A DNA stretch of 64,000 nt from NCBI GenBank assembly GCA_044227095.1, contig JBGAFV010000001.1, positions 2,852,001-2,916,000 on the forward strand, read 5' to 3'. The translations under genes and the position numbers were made by a program. Source of the stretch: JACMLD01 sp044227095. GTDB lineage: Bacteria > Bacteroidota > Bacteroidia > Chitinophagales > Chitinophagaceae. Under the pieces are notes generated by a model. It saw nothing but the letters and a program-made list of their open reading frames with translations. It ran no database searches and was not told the origin of the DNA. Positions within the stretch are counted from its first letter, which is position 1. Each line of letters begins with the position of its first letter. Below, piece after piece: positions 1 to 7,450 of the stretch.

Positions 1-1035
1 TCTATCAACCCTAATTCTAAAACTACAAGTTTCAATAATGTGGTGTTAACTGCAAACGGTGCAAGTTCAATAACTGCCAATACACCGGTTGCCATTTCTA
101 ATTCAGTTTTTACTTTTAACGGTACATCCTACTTTAATAACAATGGTGGCCAGCTTGATATTACAGCCAGCACACTTAACTTTTTTGGTGACAGTTATTT
201 TATTGCAAATGCAGGCCCGGTAAATTTAAAAAGTGCCAGCAAGCTGGTAGCAGGTAATGGCGCAATAGCCAGCAAAGCTTATATAAAAATAAATGGTCCT
301 GCACTTAATATTTATGATGCTGCATCTAAAATAGTGCTTGGTAACAATAACAATTTTTATTTTAACTGGGGCGGCTATAATTCGATAAGCAACAACCAAT
401 CATTTACTACTACTTATCCAAGTACTGCAAGTACGCTTAACTGTGGTGGTGCAGGACAAAACGCTTGTGGTATGTGGAGTGCGCCAACTGTTTATGGTCC
501 TTCAGTATTTAACTCAACAGGGGTTGCTGCAATTAGTTCTGCATTACCAATTGTGTTAACTGATTTTTCTGTTACCACTACTGGTCTTTCATGGACAACA
601 GCAGAAGAAATTAATGCTGATTATTTTATAGTAGAATATAGCGCTACAGGTGTTGGTTTTGAAAAAGCAGGAATTGTTGCAGCAAAAGGAAGCATGTCTC
701 ACTATACTTATAATGTAACTGAAGCAGGTTATTACCGCCTTGCAATGGTAGATAAAGACGGTACAAAAGCTTATTCTGCTATTAAAATGCTGAATACTGC
801 AACAGTAAAAGGCGTTAGCTTTTATCCTAACCCGGTTGTTGATATGGTAAATGTTTCTGTAGCCGGACAATCTACAGTTCAGTTGTTGAGCCAATCTGGC
901 CAGGTATTGCTGGAAAGAAAATCATCAGGTAAGATAACCCTGGACGTAAAACAGTTTGCGCATGGTATGTATATTTTAAAAGTAGTTGACGCAAACGGTA
1001 ATGAACAAACAGGTAAAATGATGATTGCACATTAA
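1..1035 (+). CDS. T9SS type A sorting-domain surface protein (5'-truncated by window edge)
   Basis: The reading frame is open to base 1, so the gene begins outside the window; the GTG at 40 is internal. The visible 344 residues match, nearly along their whole length, the C-terminal three quarters of the next gene: a repetitive beta-rich region full of Asn, Ser and Gly (likely a right-handed beta-helix or similar fold), a conserved segment around GQNACGMWS, a region with WTTAEEINADYF typical of Bacteroidota secreted proteins, and about 75 C-terminal residues starting near FYPNPVVD that form a Por secretion (type A) sorting domain ending in KMMIAH. Such domains direct export through T9SS and attachment to or release from the cell surface. 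The passenger has no recognised enzymatic motif; adhesion or structural role is only a guess. A recent tandem duplication with the neighbour is the obvious origin. Confidence 0.88.
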   Translation, partial: SINPNSKTTSFNNVVLTANGASSITANTPVAISNSVFTFNGTSYFNNNGGQLDITASTLNFFGDSYFIANAGPVNLKSASKLVAGNGAIASKAYIKINGPALNIYDAASKIVLGNNNNFYFNWGGYNSISNNQSFTTTYPSTASTLNCGGAGQNACGMWSAPTVYGPSVFNSTGVAAISSALPIVLTDFSVTTTGLSWTTAEEINADYFIVEYSATGVGFEKAGIVAAKGSMSHYTYNVTEAGYYRLAMVDKDGTKAYSAIKMLNTATVKGVSFYPNPVVDMVNVSVAGQSTVQLLSQSGQVLLERKSSGKITLDVKQFAHGMYILKVVDANGNEQTGKMMIAH

Positions 1036-1119
1036 GCGAAGAAGCTAGTAAATGATTGCATTTATTAAGCCTGATTGTTTTTTTATTTTTTTGTACTTAA
1101 AACTCTTTATATAAAAATA

Positions 1120-1197
1120 CGGTTGTATATTGGCGTTATAGAAAGAATAAACATATGTAATTAATTTTTAAAATATTCGGTTGTACATAAACGTTAT
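1120..1197. repeat. Pair of 20-bp imperfect direct repeats upstream of the second paralog
   Basis: Two 20-bp blocks starting CGGTTGTA and ending CGTTAT lie at 1120-1139 and 1178-1197 and differ at 4 positions, all in the middle. They are 58 bp apart, in the 284-bp gap between the two tandem surface-protein genes. Position and spacing fit an operator or a duplicated promoter element; no function can be shown from sequence alone. Confidence 0.45.
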
Positions 1198-1319
1198 TTT
1201 ATTCCATAATTAGTAAAAAAAATCCCACCTATGGAATAAGAATGCAAGTTGGTTGTTTCTAATATATTGGTAGTCAAACAAAGGTTTTTTGGCATGATGA
1301 TGGGTTCGCTCTCATTATT

Positions 1320-2648
1320 ATGAAAAAAACAACTATACTCTTGCCCGTATTGCTACTTATTATGGTGAGCAACTCTTTTGCTCAAACCATCTACACTGTA
1401 AACAGCAACAGTGACTATTCTGCAAATTGTAATTCCTGTACTTTTAATATTTCCCCTGGGGTTACACTTACTATTACTGAAGAAGGTGTATGTAATGCCT
1501 GCACATTCAATGGAGGCAAACTGGCCGTAAACAGTAATCTTGTTTGCCAGCCATGTTCATTCAATAACAATAATATTGCTTTGAATAGCGGTTATGGTAT
1601 TGAACTGAGTACAGATATACCCCCTTATACGGGTGTGTCATCTTTTAACGGGGTTGTTTTAACAGCCAATAGTACAAGTTCACTTGTTGCCAACACACCA
1701 CTCAGCATTACAAATTCTAATTTTACATTCAGCAGTAATTCGTTTTTCGATAACCGCGGCGGTCAACTGGATATTACAAACAGCACACTTAATTTTTTTG
1801 AGGATGCTTATTTTATAGCCAATGATGGCCCGGTTAATTTAAAAAGCGGAACTAAAATATTTGCAGGTAATGGCGCTATTAACAGCCATGCGTATGTGAA
1901 AATAAATGGCCCCAAACTAAATATTTACGATGCGGCTTCTTCTATAAATTTGGGAAACAACAACAATTATTATTTCAATTGGGATAGTTACAACTCAATA
2001 AGCAATAGCCAGACTTTTGAAACCGTGTATCCAAACCCTCCGAGCTTAATAAACTGCGACGGTGCAGGACAAAATCCCTGTGGCATGTGGAGCGAGCCAA
2101 CTGTGTATGGCCCTTCAGCTTTTACTTCTAACGGTGTTCATATTACTTCTTCTACCTTGCCGGTAATATTAGCTGCCTTTTCAATTACCAATACTGGCCT
2201 ATCATGGACAACAGCAGAAGAAGTTAATGCTGATTATTTTTCTGTAGAATACAGTATCACTGGTACTGGTTTTGAAAAGATAGGAACTGTAGCAGCAAAG
2301 AACACCAGTTCTCATTATACTTATGCTGTGAGTGAAAATGGGTATTACCGTATTATGATAGTAGATAAAAACGGAGCAAAAACCTTTTCTGATGTTAAAC
2401 TGTTTAATGCAGGTGTTGTAAAAGGCGTTAAGTTTTATCCAAACCCTGCAGTAGATGTAATAAATGTTTCTGTTGCAGAAGAATCTACTGTTCAATTGTT
2501 AAACCAGGCAGGCCAGGTATTGCTGGAGCGCAAATCTTCGGGCAAAACCACACTGGATGTAAAGCAAATTCCGCGTGGCATATATATATTGAAGGTGATT
2601 GGGGCAAACGGTAGCAAGCAAATAAATAAGCTAATGATTGCACATTAA
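1320..2648 (+). CDS. T9SS type A sorting-domain surface protein, tandem paralog
   Basis: Full-length 442-residue protein. Residues 1-21 form a signal peptide ending SNSFA before Q22. Residues 37-82 hold three CxxC(T/S)FN motifs (Cys 37/40, 58/61, 76/79), an unusual regularly spaced Cys array. A repetitive Asn/Ser/Gly-rich beta region follows, then a segment with GQNPCGMWS, a WTTAEEVNADYF region shared with many Bacteroidota extracellular proteins, and a C-terminal Por secretion domain from about residue 365 (FYPNPAVDVINVSV) to the end. The protein is therefore predicted to cross the inner membrane by Sec and the outer membrane by T9SS. It is a close paralog of the truncated gene immediately upstream. 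No catalytic motif is visible; ligand and role are unknown. The ATG is directly followed by the signal peptide, so the start is secure. Confidence 0.9.
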   Translation: MKKTTILLPVLLLIMVSNSFAQTIYTVNSNSDYSANCNSCTFNISPGVTLTITEEGVCNACTFNGGKLAVNSNLVCQPCSFNNNNIALNSGYGIELSTDIPPYTGVSSFNGVVLTANSTSSLVANTPLSITNSNFTFSSNSFFDNRGGQLDITNSTLNFFEDAYFIANDGPVNLKSGTKIFAGNGAINSHAYVKINGPKLNIYDAASSINLGNNNNYYFNWDSYNSISNSQTFETVYPNPPSLINCDGAGQNPCGMWSEPTVYGPSAFTSNGVHITSSTLPVILAAFSITNTGLSWTTAEEVNADYFSVEYSITGTGFEKIGTVAAKNTSSHYTYAVSENGYYRIMIVDKNGAKTFSDVKLFNAGVVKGVKFYPNPAVDVINVSVAEESTVQLLNQAGQVLLERKSSGKTTLDVKQIPRGIYILKVIGANGSKQINKLMIAH

Positions 2649-2733
2649 AAACAAGCGGATAATAATTACCAGGCTGGTAGCGTTATAGTAGCCCGTACCC
2701 ACCGTTTTAACCTAATCAATTAAAACCTTGCGT

Positions 2734-3015
2734 ATGCAAACCGAAACTACCACCCTGGTGATTATCTCTGGAACCCAATTTTTTTACACCATAAAGCCTG
2801 TGGCCATTACCAATGCGCTTGGTTTTGTAAGAACAGTTCTGCAGGAATATCAGCTTACCAGCAGCACAGGCGAAAATTACAAGTTATATAAAACAGTTGC
2901 CGGTAATTGGTTTGATATTGATGAAGCCAATCCAACAGCGGGCATAGCGTTGCTTAGCTCATTAAAGAAGGCAATAATGGGCAAAGAAAGAAGCCAGACA
3001 TTTCAGCACGATTGA
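2734..3015 (+). CDS. Hypothetical protein, 93 aa
   Basis: I do not recognise this family. The frame could open at TTG 2728, but ATG 2734 gives the more natural start (MQTETTTLV). The product is a soluble-looking 93-residue protein without signal peptide or membrane segment; it begins with a beta-strand-like stretch (TTLVIISGTQFFYTI), has a middle part reading ENYKLYKTVAGNWFDID, and a short amphipathic C-terminus rich in Lys. The repeated small hydrophobic/aromatic pattern suggests a small alpha/beta fold. It follows the T9SS gene by 85 bp on the same strand but nothing links their functions. Proteins of this size and style are common in Chitinophagaceae genomes as conserved hypotheticals; that statement is from general experience, not from a search. 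Confidence 0.6.
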   Translation: MQTETTTLVIISGTQFFYTIKPVAITNALGFVRTVLQEYQLTSSTGENYKLYKTVAGNWFDIDEANPTAGIALLSSLKKAIMGKERSQTFQHD

Positions 3016-3038
3016 GAATACGGCTCAACTTGTATTTA

Positions 3039-3827
3039 TTAAAGTCCATGGTTATTCAGCCATGCGAGTGAATATTCTGCTATTTCCTTCCAGCCATGAT
3101 CTATAATTAATGAATGTCCACGCCCTTCAAACAATTTAAAATCAGTTACCACAGAAGCATTGTATTTTTTTGCCGAAGCTTTTCCCATAACAGGAGGGGC
3201 AATATTGTCTTTTTCGCCACCGGTAATAAGTAGCGGCCCGCGTGTTGTATTGCCTGTATTAACTTTTGTTTCCACACCTGCAAAACTTGCTGTTGCCGCC
3301 TGGAAGAGCGGACGGGCAGGAGCGGGGATAGTCCATTTATCATACAATTCTTTGGCTTCTGCTTCTGGTATAGCATTGGCAAAACCAAAACGGAACTGGT
3401 TAAACGTAAGTGATACTGCTTTCTTAAGGTTGAAAGGATTGCTCAATACAGGCAACGATGCTTTTAATGCAGAGAAAGGCAATTGCCATACGCCTTTCAT
3501 GGGTGCAGGATCTATGGCAATGCCCGCAGCGGCAATACCACGGCCAAGGATTACCTGCGTAAGCAACCCGCCAAACGAATGGCCTATAAGAATAGGCGGT
3601 TCATTGAGTGTTGCAATTACTGATGCATAACTATCTGCAATTTCAGTAACACCACGGTTAGCAATAGGTGCAGGATTGGCGCGGCTTTCAGCAACTGTTG
3701 CACTATCTCCCGGCCACGGTGGGTTTATAGTTTGATAACCGTGCTGGTTAAAAAAATCCATCCACAATTGCCACGAACTGCGGTGCATCCATAAACCATG
3801 TATAAACACAATTGTTTTCTTAGCCAT
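3039..3827 (-). CDS. Alpha/beta hydrolase (lipase/esterase-like)
   Basis: A 262-residue cytosolic alpha/beta hydrolase. The oxyanion-hole HGLW motif is at residues 10-13, the nucleophile elbow GHSFGG at 82-87 gives Ser84, the acid is Asp206 in GGEKDNIAP, and the base is His237 in EGRGHSL. The length and single-domain layout fit the Hydrolase_6 / AB_hydrolase_1 group of soluble esterases and haloperoxidase-like proteins. There is no signal peptide, so it acts in the cytoplasm; substrate cannot be predicted. It is convergent with the small gene ending at 3015 and followed at 80 bp upstream by another minus-strand gene, so it may be transcribed from its own promoter. The ATG at 3827 directly precedes the first beta strand (KKTIVFIHG), which fixes the start. 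Confidence 0.88.
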   Translation of the reverse strand: MAKKTIVFIHGLWMHRSSWQLWMDFFNQHGYQTINPPWPGDSATVAESRANPAPIANRGVTEIADSYASVIATLNEPPILIGHSFGGLLTQVILGRGIAAAGIAIDPAPMKGVWQLPFSALKASLPVLSNPFNLKKAVSLTFNQFRFGFANAIPEAEAKELYDKWTIPAPARPLFQAATASFAGVETKVNTGNTTRGPLLITGGEKDNIAPPVMGKASAKKYNASVVTDFKLFEGRGHSLIIDHGWKEIAEYSLAWLNNHGL

Positions 3828-3907
3828 GATATGAAAAGTTGTTGGTTACACTGTGGTATTTGCATGGATACGAAAACAAAAAATATTAGTTACGCTCTGA
3901 CATTTTA

Positions 3908-5602
3908 TTACGGAACTTTTGTGCCGGATAAATCCAGTGCAATTGTATTTGCCGATGGCGTAATCCTTAGTGTTTGATCATTACCGGGTTCCGAAAAAGA
4001 ACCCGTAGTTGCCGTTACTGTATAATTCATTCCTTCAAAATTGCAACTAACATTTTTTGGCTGAATGTTTTTAAATGGCAATACTGCTTTTGCATCCGCA
4101 GAAAGATCAAGAAACCAGTTGGCGGACGCAGCACCAGTTATTTTTATAGTAATTTGCTTTTCATCAATATTCATTATCAATGTTCCTTTAAACGAAGTTA
4201 ATGGCCATGCAATATTTAGTTTGCCTGGAGTATTGCTTTTTATAAGAGGTATACCTCCCTGCAATAATATTTCTTTACCATCCATTATTGTTTTAAAACG
4301 CAACGCAGAAAGTTTTTCTTTGCTGCTCCACCTGTATCCATCTACAAATGGAAGCGTAAAGAAAGTGCATTCATTGGTTTCAACTTTATTATTGGTATAA
4401 ACCGAAGGAAAGTTTTCATTAAACAAATGAATATCGCGGAAGCGTAATGTTCCATCTTCCCACAAAAGATTTAGCCGATAAAACCTGCTGTTGAACCATA
4501 CTGTTTTTTTGTTGCTGCCATTAATATCGTTGTTTATTGTAACGGAAGTAGCAGGTGTAGTTTTATAATGTTCTTTAAACCATTTACCAGAAGCTGCGAG
4601 TGTTTCCACTTTTATTTTATGTTCGTTTCTTAGCCTTGCAATTAAAGGTAGTTGCAATGAAAAGCCTTTTGCCATAGCATCCCACGTAAAAGAGTTTTCC
4701 TGTCCAGCTTGTGTGTAGGCAAATTCTATTGGTTCGCCGTCAACAAATTCTTTAAAAAACCAGTTTACCCATGTGGAATCGCCACCGCCAAATTTATATA
4801 CCGGCTCCAGCGTAACAACGCCCTGGCCGTTACTGCCATTTCCAAAGTCATCGTATTGGCGTACTGGATCACTTCCTAGCATCCTGAAAACCGGAACAGG
4901 CGTCTGGTTGTTTTCATGCTGTGCAGGCATGTAAGAATTTATTTTGCTGGGGTAGTAGGCCTGGTTCCAGTAACCTCCCCATAAAGTATATCCGTCTGTA
5001 CCCAATTGGTCTTTACAATTGGCAGAAGCCACAATTTTATATTTCTGCCACATATAGTTAAGTGTATGTGCATCTATAAACCATGAAGCAACAGACTTAG
5101 GATAATAGCCAAATATTTTTTTAAAGTCTGCCATGTATACATCTACAAGTTTCTCACGTTCTTCTGGCGTATAGCCGGTAGAGAAACCAACATCTGCATG
5201 CCAGTCCCACGGATAGCGGCCCCGCCATTTCATTCCAGCTTTTTCTATTAAAGGTTGGGGAAGTTCCCACCATGCGCCAATTTCAAAACTATCGCGGGAA
5301 AGACCTTTTAGCAATTGCTGGTAACGGCTATCTATAAGCGCATCATATTGCAGCAAAAATGTTCCGCCCAGTTTATATTGGCGCATCATTTTTACCTGTT
5401 GCACAACTGTTTGAAACAATACATCCTGCGTAATGGCAGCATCTCTTGGCTCCAGCAAACGTATAAAGTTTACAATGTTTACAATTCTCGGGTGGGGATT
5501 TTCATTTACATTTTGCGTTGTGCTATTATTACGGATTGTAAACGAAGAAAGCAATACTGCAGCGATTGTTATAGCAAGTAGTGGAGAAAAGATTCTTTTC
5601 AT
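3908..5602 (-). CDS. Secreted protein with putative polysaccharide-deacetylase-like barrel, function unknown
   Basis: The frame extends to 5644, but the Met at 5602 begins a good signal peptide (MKRIFSPLLAITIAAVLLSS), so I use that start; the product is 564 residues. The N-terminal part after the signal peptide (PRIVNIVNFIRLLEPRD) followed by statements such as GGTFLLQYDAL, FEIGAWWELPQP, SVASWFIDAHTL and YKIVASANCKDQLGTDGYTLWGGY resembles the strand/loop order of seven-stranded glycoside hydrolase/deacetylase barrels, but I see no complete metal-binding HxxxH signature. The C-terminal 180 residues look like all-beta carbohydrate-protein accessory domains. It is likely exported to the periplasm and acts on glycans, but the activity is not established. 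It lies next to a sugar kinase, separated by a repeat array. Confidence 0.72.
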   Translation of the reverse strand: MKRIFSPLLAITIAAVLLSSFTIRNNSTTQNVNENPHPRIVNIVNFIRLLEPRDAAITQDVLFQTVVQQVKMMRQYKLGGTFLLQYDALIDSRYQQLLKGLSRDSFEIGAWWELPQPLIEKAGMKWRGRYPWDWHADVGFSTGYTPEEREKLVDVYMADFKKIFGYYPKSVASWFIDAHTLNYMWQKYKIVASANCKDQLGTDGYTLWGGYWNQAYYPSKINSYMPAQHENNQTPVPVFRMLGSDPVRQYDDFGNGSNGQGVVTLEPVYKFGGGDSTWVNWFFKEFVDGEPIEFAYTQAGQENSFTWDAMAKGFSLQLPLIARLRNEHKIKVETLAASGKWFKEHYKTTPATSVTINNDINGSNKKTVWFNSRFYRLNLLWEDGTLRFRDIHLFNENFPSVYTNNKVETNECTFFTLPFVDGYRWSSKEKLSALRFKTIMDGKEILLQGGIPLIKSNTPGKLNIAWPLTSFKGTLIMNIDEKQITIKITGAASANWFLDLSADAKAVLPFKNIQPKNVSCNFEGMNYTVTATTGSFSEPGNDQTLRITPSANTIALDLSGTKVP

Positions 5603-5665
5603 TGTGTAAATTTCTAAAATCTTATTTATGGAAATATACGACAATGTTTATTGGTACGAGCATTC

Positions 5666-6178
5666 ATTGTGGGGCGATGGGCTGCACCCATCGCTATATG
5701 TACACCGTCCTTTCAGGACTCGTTGTTTTAGCCCTGCAAGGCCGATGTATGTCAAACACAGGGCATAGCCCTTTGCTAATAATCAAATGATTTTATTACG
5801 TTGCGATGGGCTGCACCCATCGCTATTGTACACCGTCCTTTCAGGACTAGAAGGACAAAGCCCTGCAAGGGCGATGTATATCCAGCATAGGGCATAGCCT
5901 TATGCTATGATAATTAATTAAATGATTTTATTACGTTGCGATGTGCTGCACCCATCGCTATTGTACACCGTCCTTTCAGGACTAGAAGGACAAAGCCCTG
6001 CAAGGTCGATGTATATCCAGCATAGGGCATAGCCCTTTGCTATAATAAATAATCAAATGATTTTATTACGTTGCGATGGGCTGCATCCATCGCTATATGT
6101 ACACTGTTCTTTCAGGACTCGTTGTTATAGCCCTGCAAGGGCGATGTATAACAAGAAAAGGGTGAAGCCCTTTACGCT
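5666..6178. repeat. Tandem array of four ~130-bp units, each with several nested palindromes
   Basis: Four units begin at palindromes 5674, 5803, 5938 and 6073, i.e. with periods of 129, 135 and 135 bp. Each unit contains, in the same order: a hairpin with arms GCGATGGG/CCCATCGC around a 5-base loop (one arm mismatch in units 3 and 4), a GTCCT-TTC-AGGAC hairpin, a GCCCT-GCA-AGGGC type hairpin and a GGGCATAGCCC hairpin. The units are separated by AT-rich linkers with AATGATTTTATTACGTT. No spacers, no coding capacity worth calling. The array occupies the gap between a secreted-protein gene and a PfkB kinase gene, both on the minus strand and both downstream/upstream of it, so it would be transcribed as structured RNA if the kinase message reads through. 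Confidence 0.85.
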
Positions 6179-6195
6179 GGTAAAATTTATTAATC

Positions 6196-7092
6196 TCAAA
6201 TCTCCACTGCAAGATTTTTTTTCGGTTGTCTTTTCATAAAATTGAAAACATCATCTGGTGTTCCGGTAAACGGTCCGTATGTTTCAATCTTAAGCGCTGC
6301 CATAGCAGAGGCAAATTCTCCCGCTTCTTGCGGGCCTTTTCCAAGAATGCATTGAGATAAATAACCAGCCATATAAGTATCGCCGCAACCGGTAGTATCG
6401 GTAATGTTGTTCGGTGTAAAAACAGGGATATCAAAAAACTCACCGTTAGTATAGATAACAGATCCTTTACTTCCCAATGTAATAATCACTTCTTTAATGC
6501 CCCAATCGGCTAAAAGTTTTGCGCCTTCTCTTACATTTGTTACACCCGTAATAACTTCCATCTCCTGGTCATTGGCTTTCAGGATATCTATGTATTGAAG
6601 CGTCTCCATTTTTTGCGGCCAGTCTGTCAATACCACGTTCAAATGTTTTACTGTTCTTAAAAAACCTTGCACATCCAGCGAAACACGTCCTCTTGATGAA
6701 AGATCTTTTATAAATTCAACAGACATATCATCGGCTAAAAGAGGGCCAAGGTGAAATATCTTAGCGCTGATATCTTTTAACTGATCTGCAGTAAACGGAT
6801 CGGCTTTACGCAAAACTCTTTGCGTGCGGTGATCTACATTTTCTGAATAAATATTTTCGAAGTAAACAGAGTAAGCACTTTTATATGCATTGATTTCAAT
6901 GCCCAGTTTGCGCAAATCATTTACGGTATGCATTTCACCTTCGCCCAAAGAAGTAACCAGCAAATAATTGAGGTGCATATTGCGGATAGCATTAGAAAAA
7001 TAATAAGAAGTGCCTCCCGGCATATATTTTTCCGACGAAGGCGTTATTATTTTATCTAAGGTAATGTGGCCAACCCCGCAGATATCGTACAT
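6196..7092 (-). CDS. PfkB-family carbohydrate kinase
   Basis: A 298-residue sugar or nucleoside kinase of the ribokinase/PfkB family. The open frame starts earlier, but ATG 7092 gives MYDICGVGHITLDKI, the usual family N-terminus. The glycine pair motif PGGTSYY lies at 25-31 and the second PfkB signature TDTTGCGDTYMAGY at 231-244, with Asp238 as catalytic base and GCG forming the anion hole. The enzyme phosphorylates a sugar hydroxyl with ATP in the cytoplasm; substrate specificity cannot be read from the motifs. The stop codon abuts the palindromic repeat array. Its promoter must lie in the 358-bp gap before it, downstream of the strong terminator that ends the permease gene, so it is probably monocistronic. 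Confidence 0.9.
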   Translation of the reverse strand: MYDICGVGHITLDKIITPSSEKYMPGGTSYYFSNAIRNMHLNYLLVTSLGEGEMHTVNDLRKLGIEINAYKSAYSVYFENIYSENVDHRTQRVLRKADPFTADQLKDISAKIFHLGPLLADDMSVEFIKDLSSRGRVSLDVQGFLRTVKHLNVVLTDWPQKMETLQYIDILKANDQEMEVITGVTNVREGAKLLADWGIKEVIITLGSKGSVIYTNGEFFDIPVFTPNNITDTTGCGDTYMAGYLSQCILGKGPQEAGEFASAMAALKIETYGPFTGTPDDVFNFMKRQPKKNLAVEI

Positions 7093-7384
7093 AGTCTTAA
7101 ATATAAGTGCATGCCCGTCCGTCGGGCATTTTGCAAATATATGCAATTGAGGCTTTTGCTAAGGGTTGAAATATGCCTGTACGGCGTTTTACGGCGGCAA
7201 AAAAGAATTTTAAGAACAGTTTAATGTTTTTGTATTGTATAATAATTTACAACAGTTAGATGATTGGCAATATATTTTGGGTAGCCAGCTGCAGTAATAC
7301 AGATGGAGCATCGGTGCAGCGCCTATCCCGCTTTTGCGGGACACTCTTTAGCTGGTGTAACAAGATGATCTTTGCTGGTAAAAT
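7093..7384. other. Intergenic stretch between kinase and permease
   Basis: No credible gene. It contains a short GC-rich hairpin with arms TCCCGC/GCGGGA at about 7328-7343 and an AT-rich stretch at 7200-7260 that must hold the promoter of the kinase gene. I could not fix a TAnnTTTG box with confidence. Confidence 0.4.
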
Positions 7385-7419
7385 AAAAAGGTTTCAATAT
7401 TATTTATTGAAACCTTTTT
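7385..7419 (-). terminator. Intrinsic terminator of the permease gene
   Basis: A perfect 15-bp stem (7385-7399 with 7405-7419, loop of 5) beginning AAAAAGGTTTCAATA. Read leftward from the permease stop at 7451, the hairpin is followed by TTTTTATTTTA, a typical U-tract. Confidence 0.85.
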
Positions 7420-7450
7420 AGGTTGATATGCAACTGAAAATAATTTTTTC

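Noticed and set aside
589..894. Antisense 101-codon frame in the first T9SS gene
   Set aside because: Shadow of a real gene; matching shadow exists in the paralog, as expected from composition.
3160..3630. 156-codon plus-strand frame within the hydrolase gene
   Set aside because: Antisense shadow without protein character.
5666..6178. CRISPR array
   Set aside because: The units are 129-135 bp with no unique spacers, and no cas genes are present.
6057..6239. 60-codon frame over the repeat array
   Set aside because: It is repeat sequence and overlaps the end of the kinase gene.
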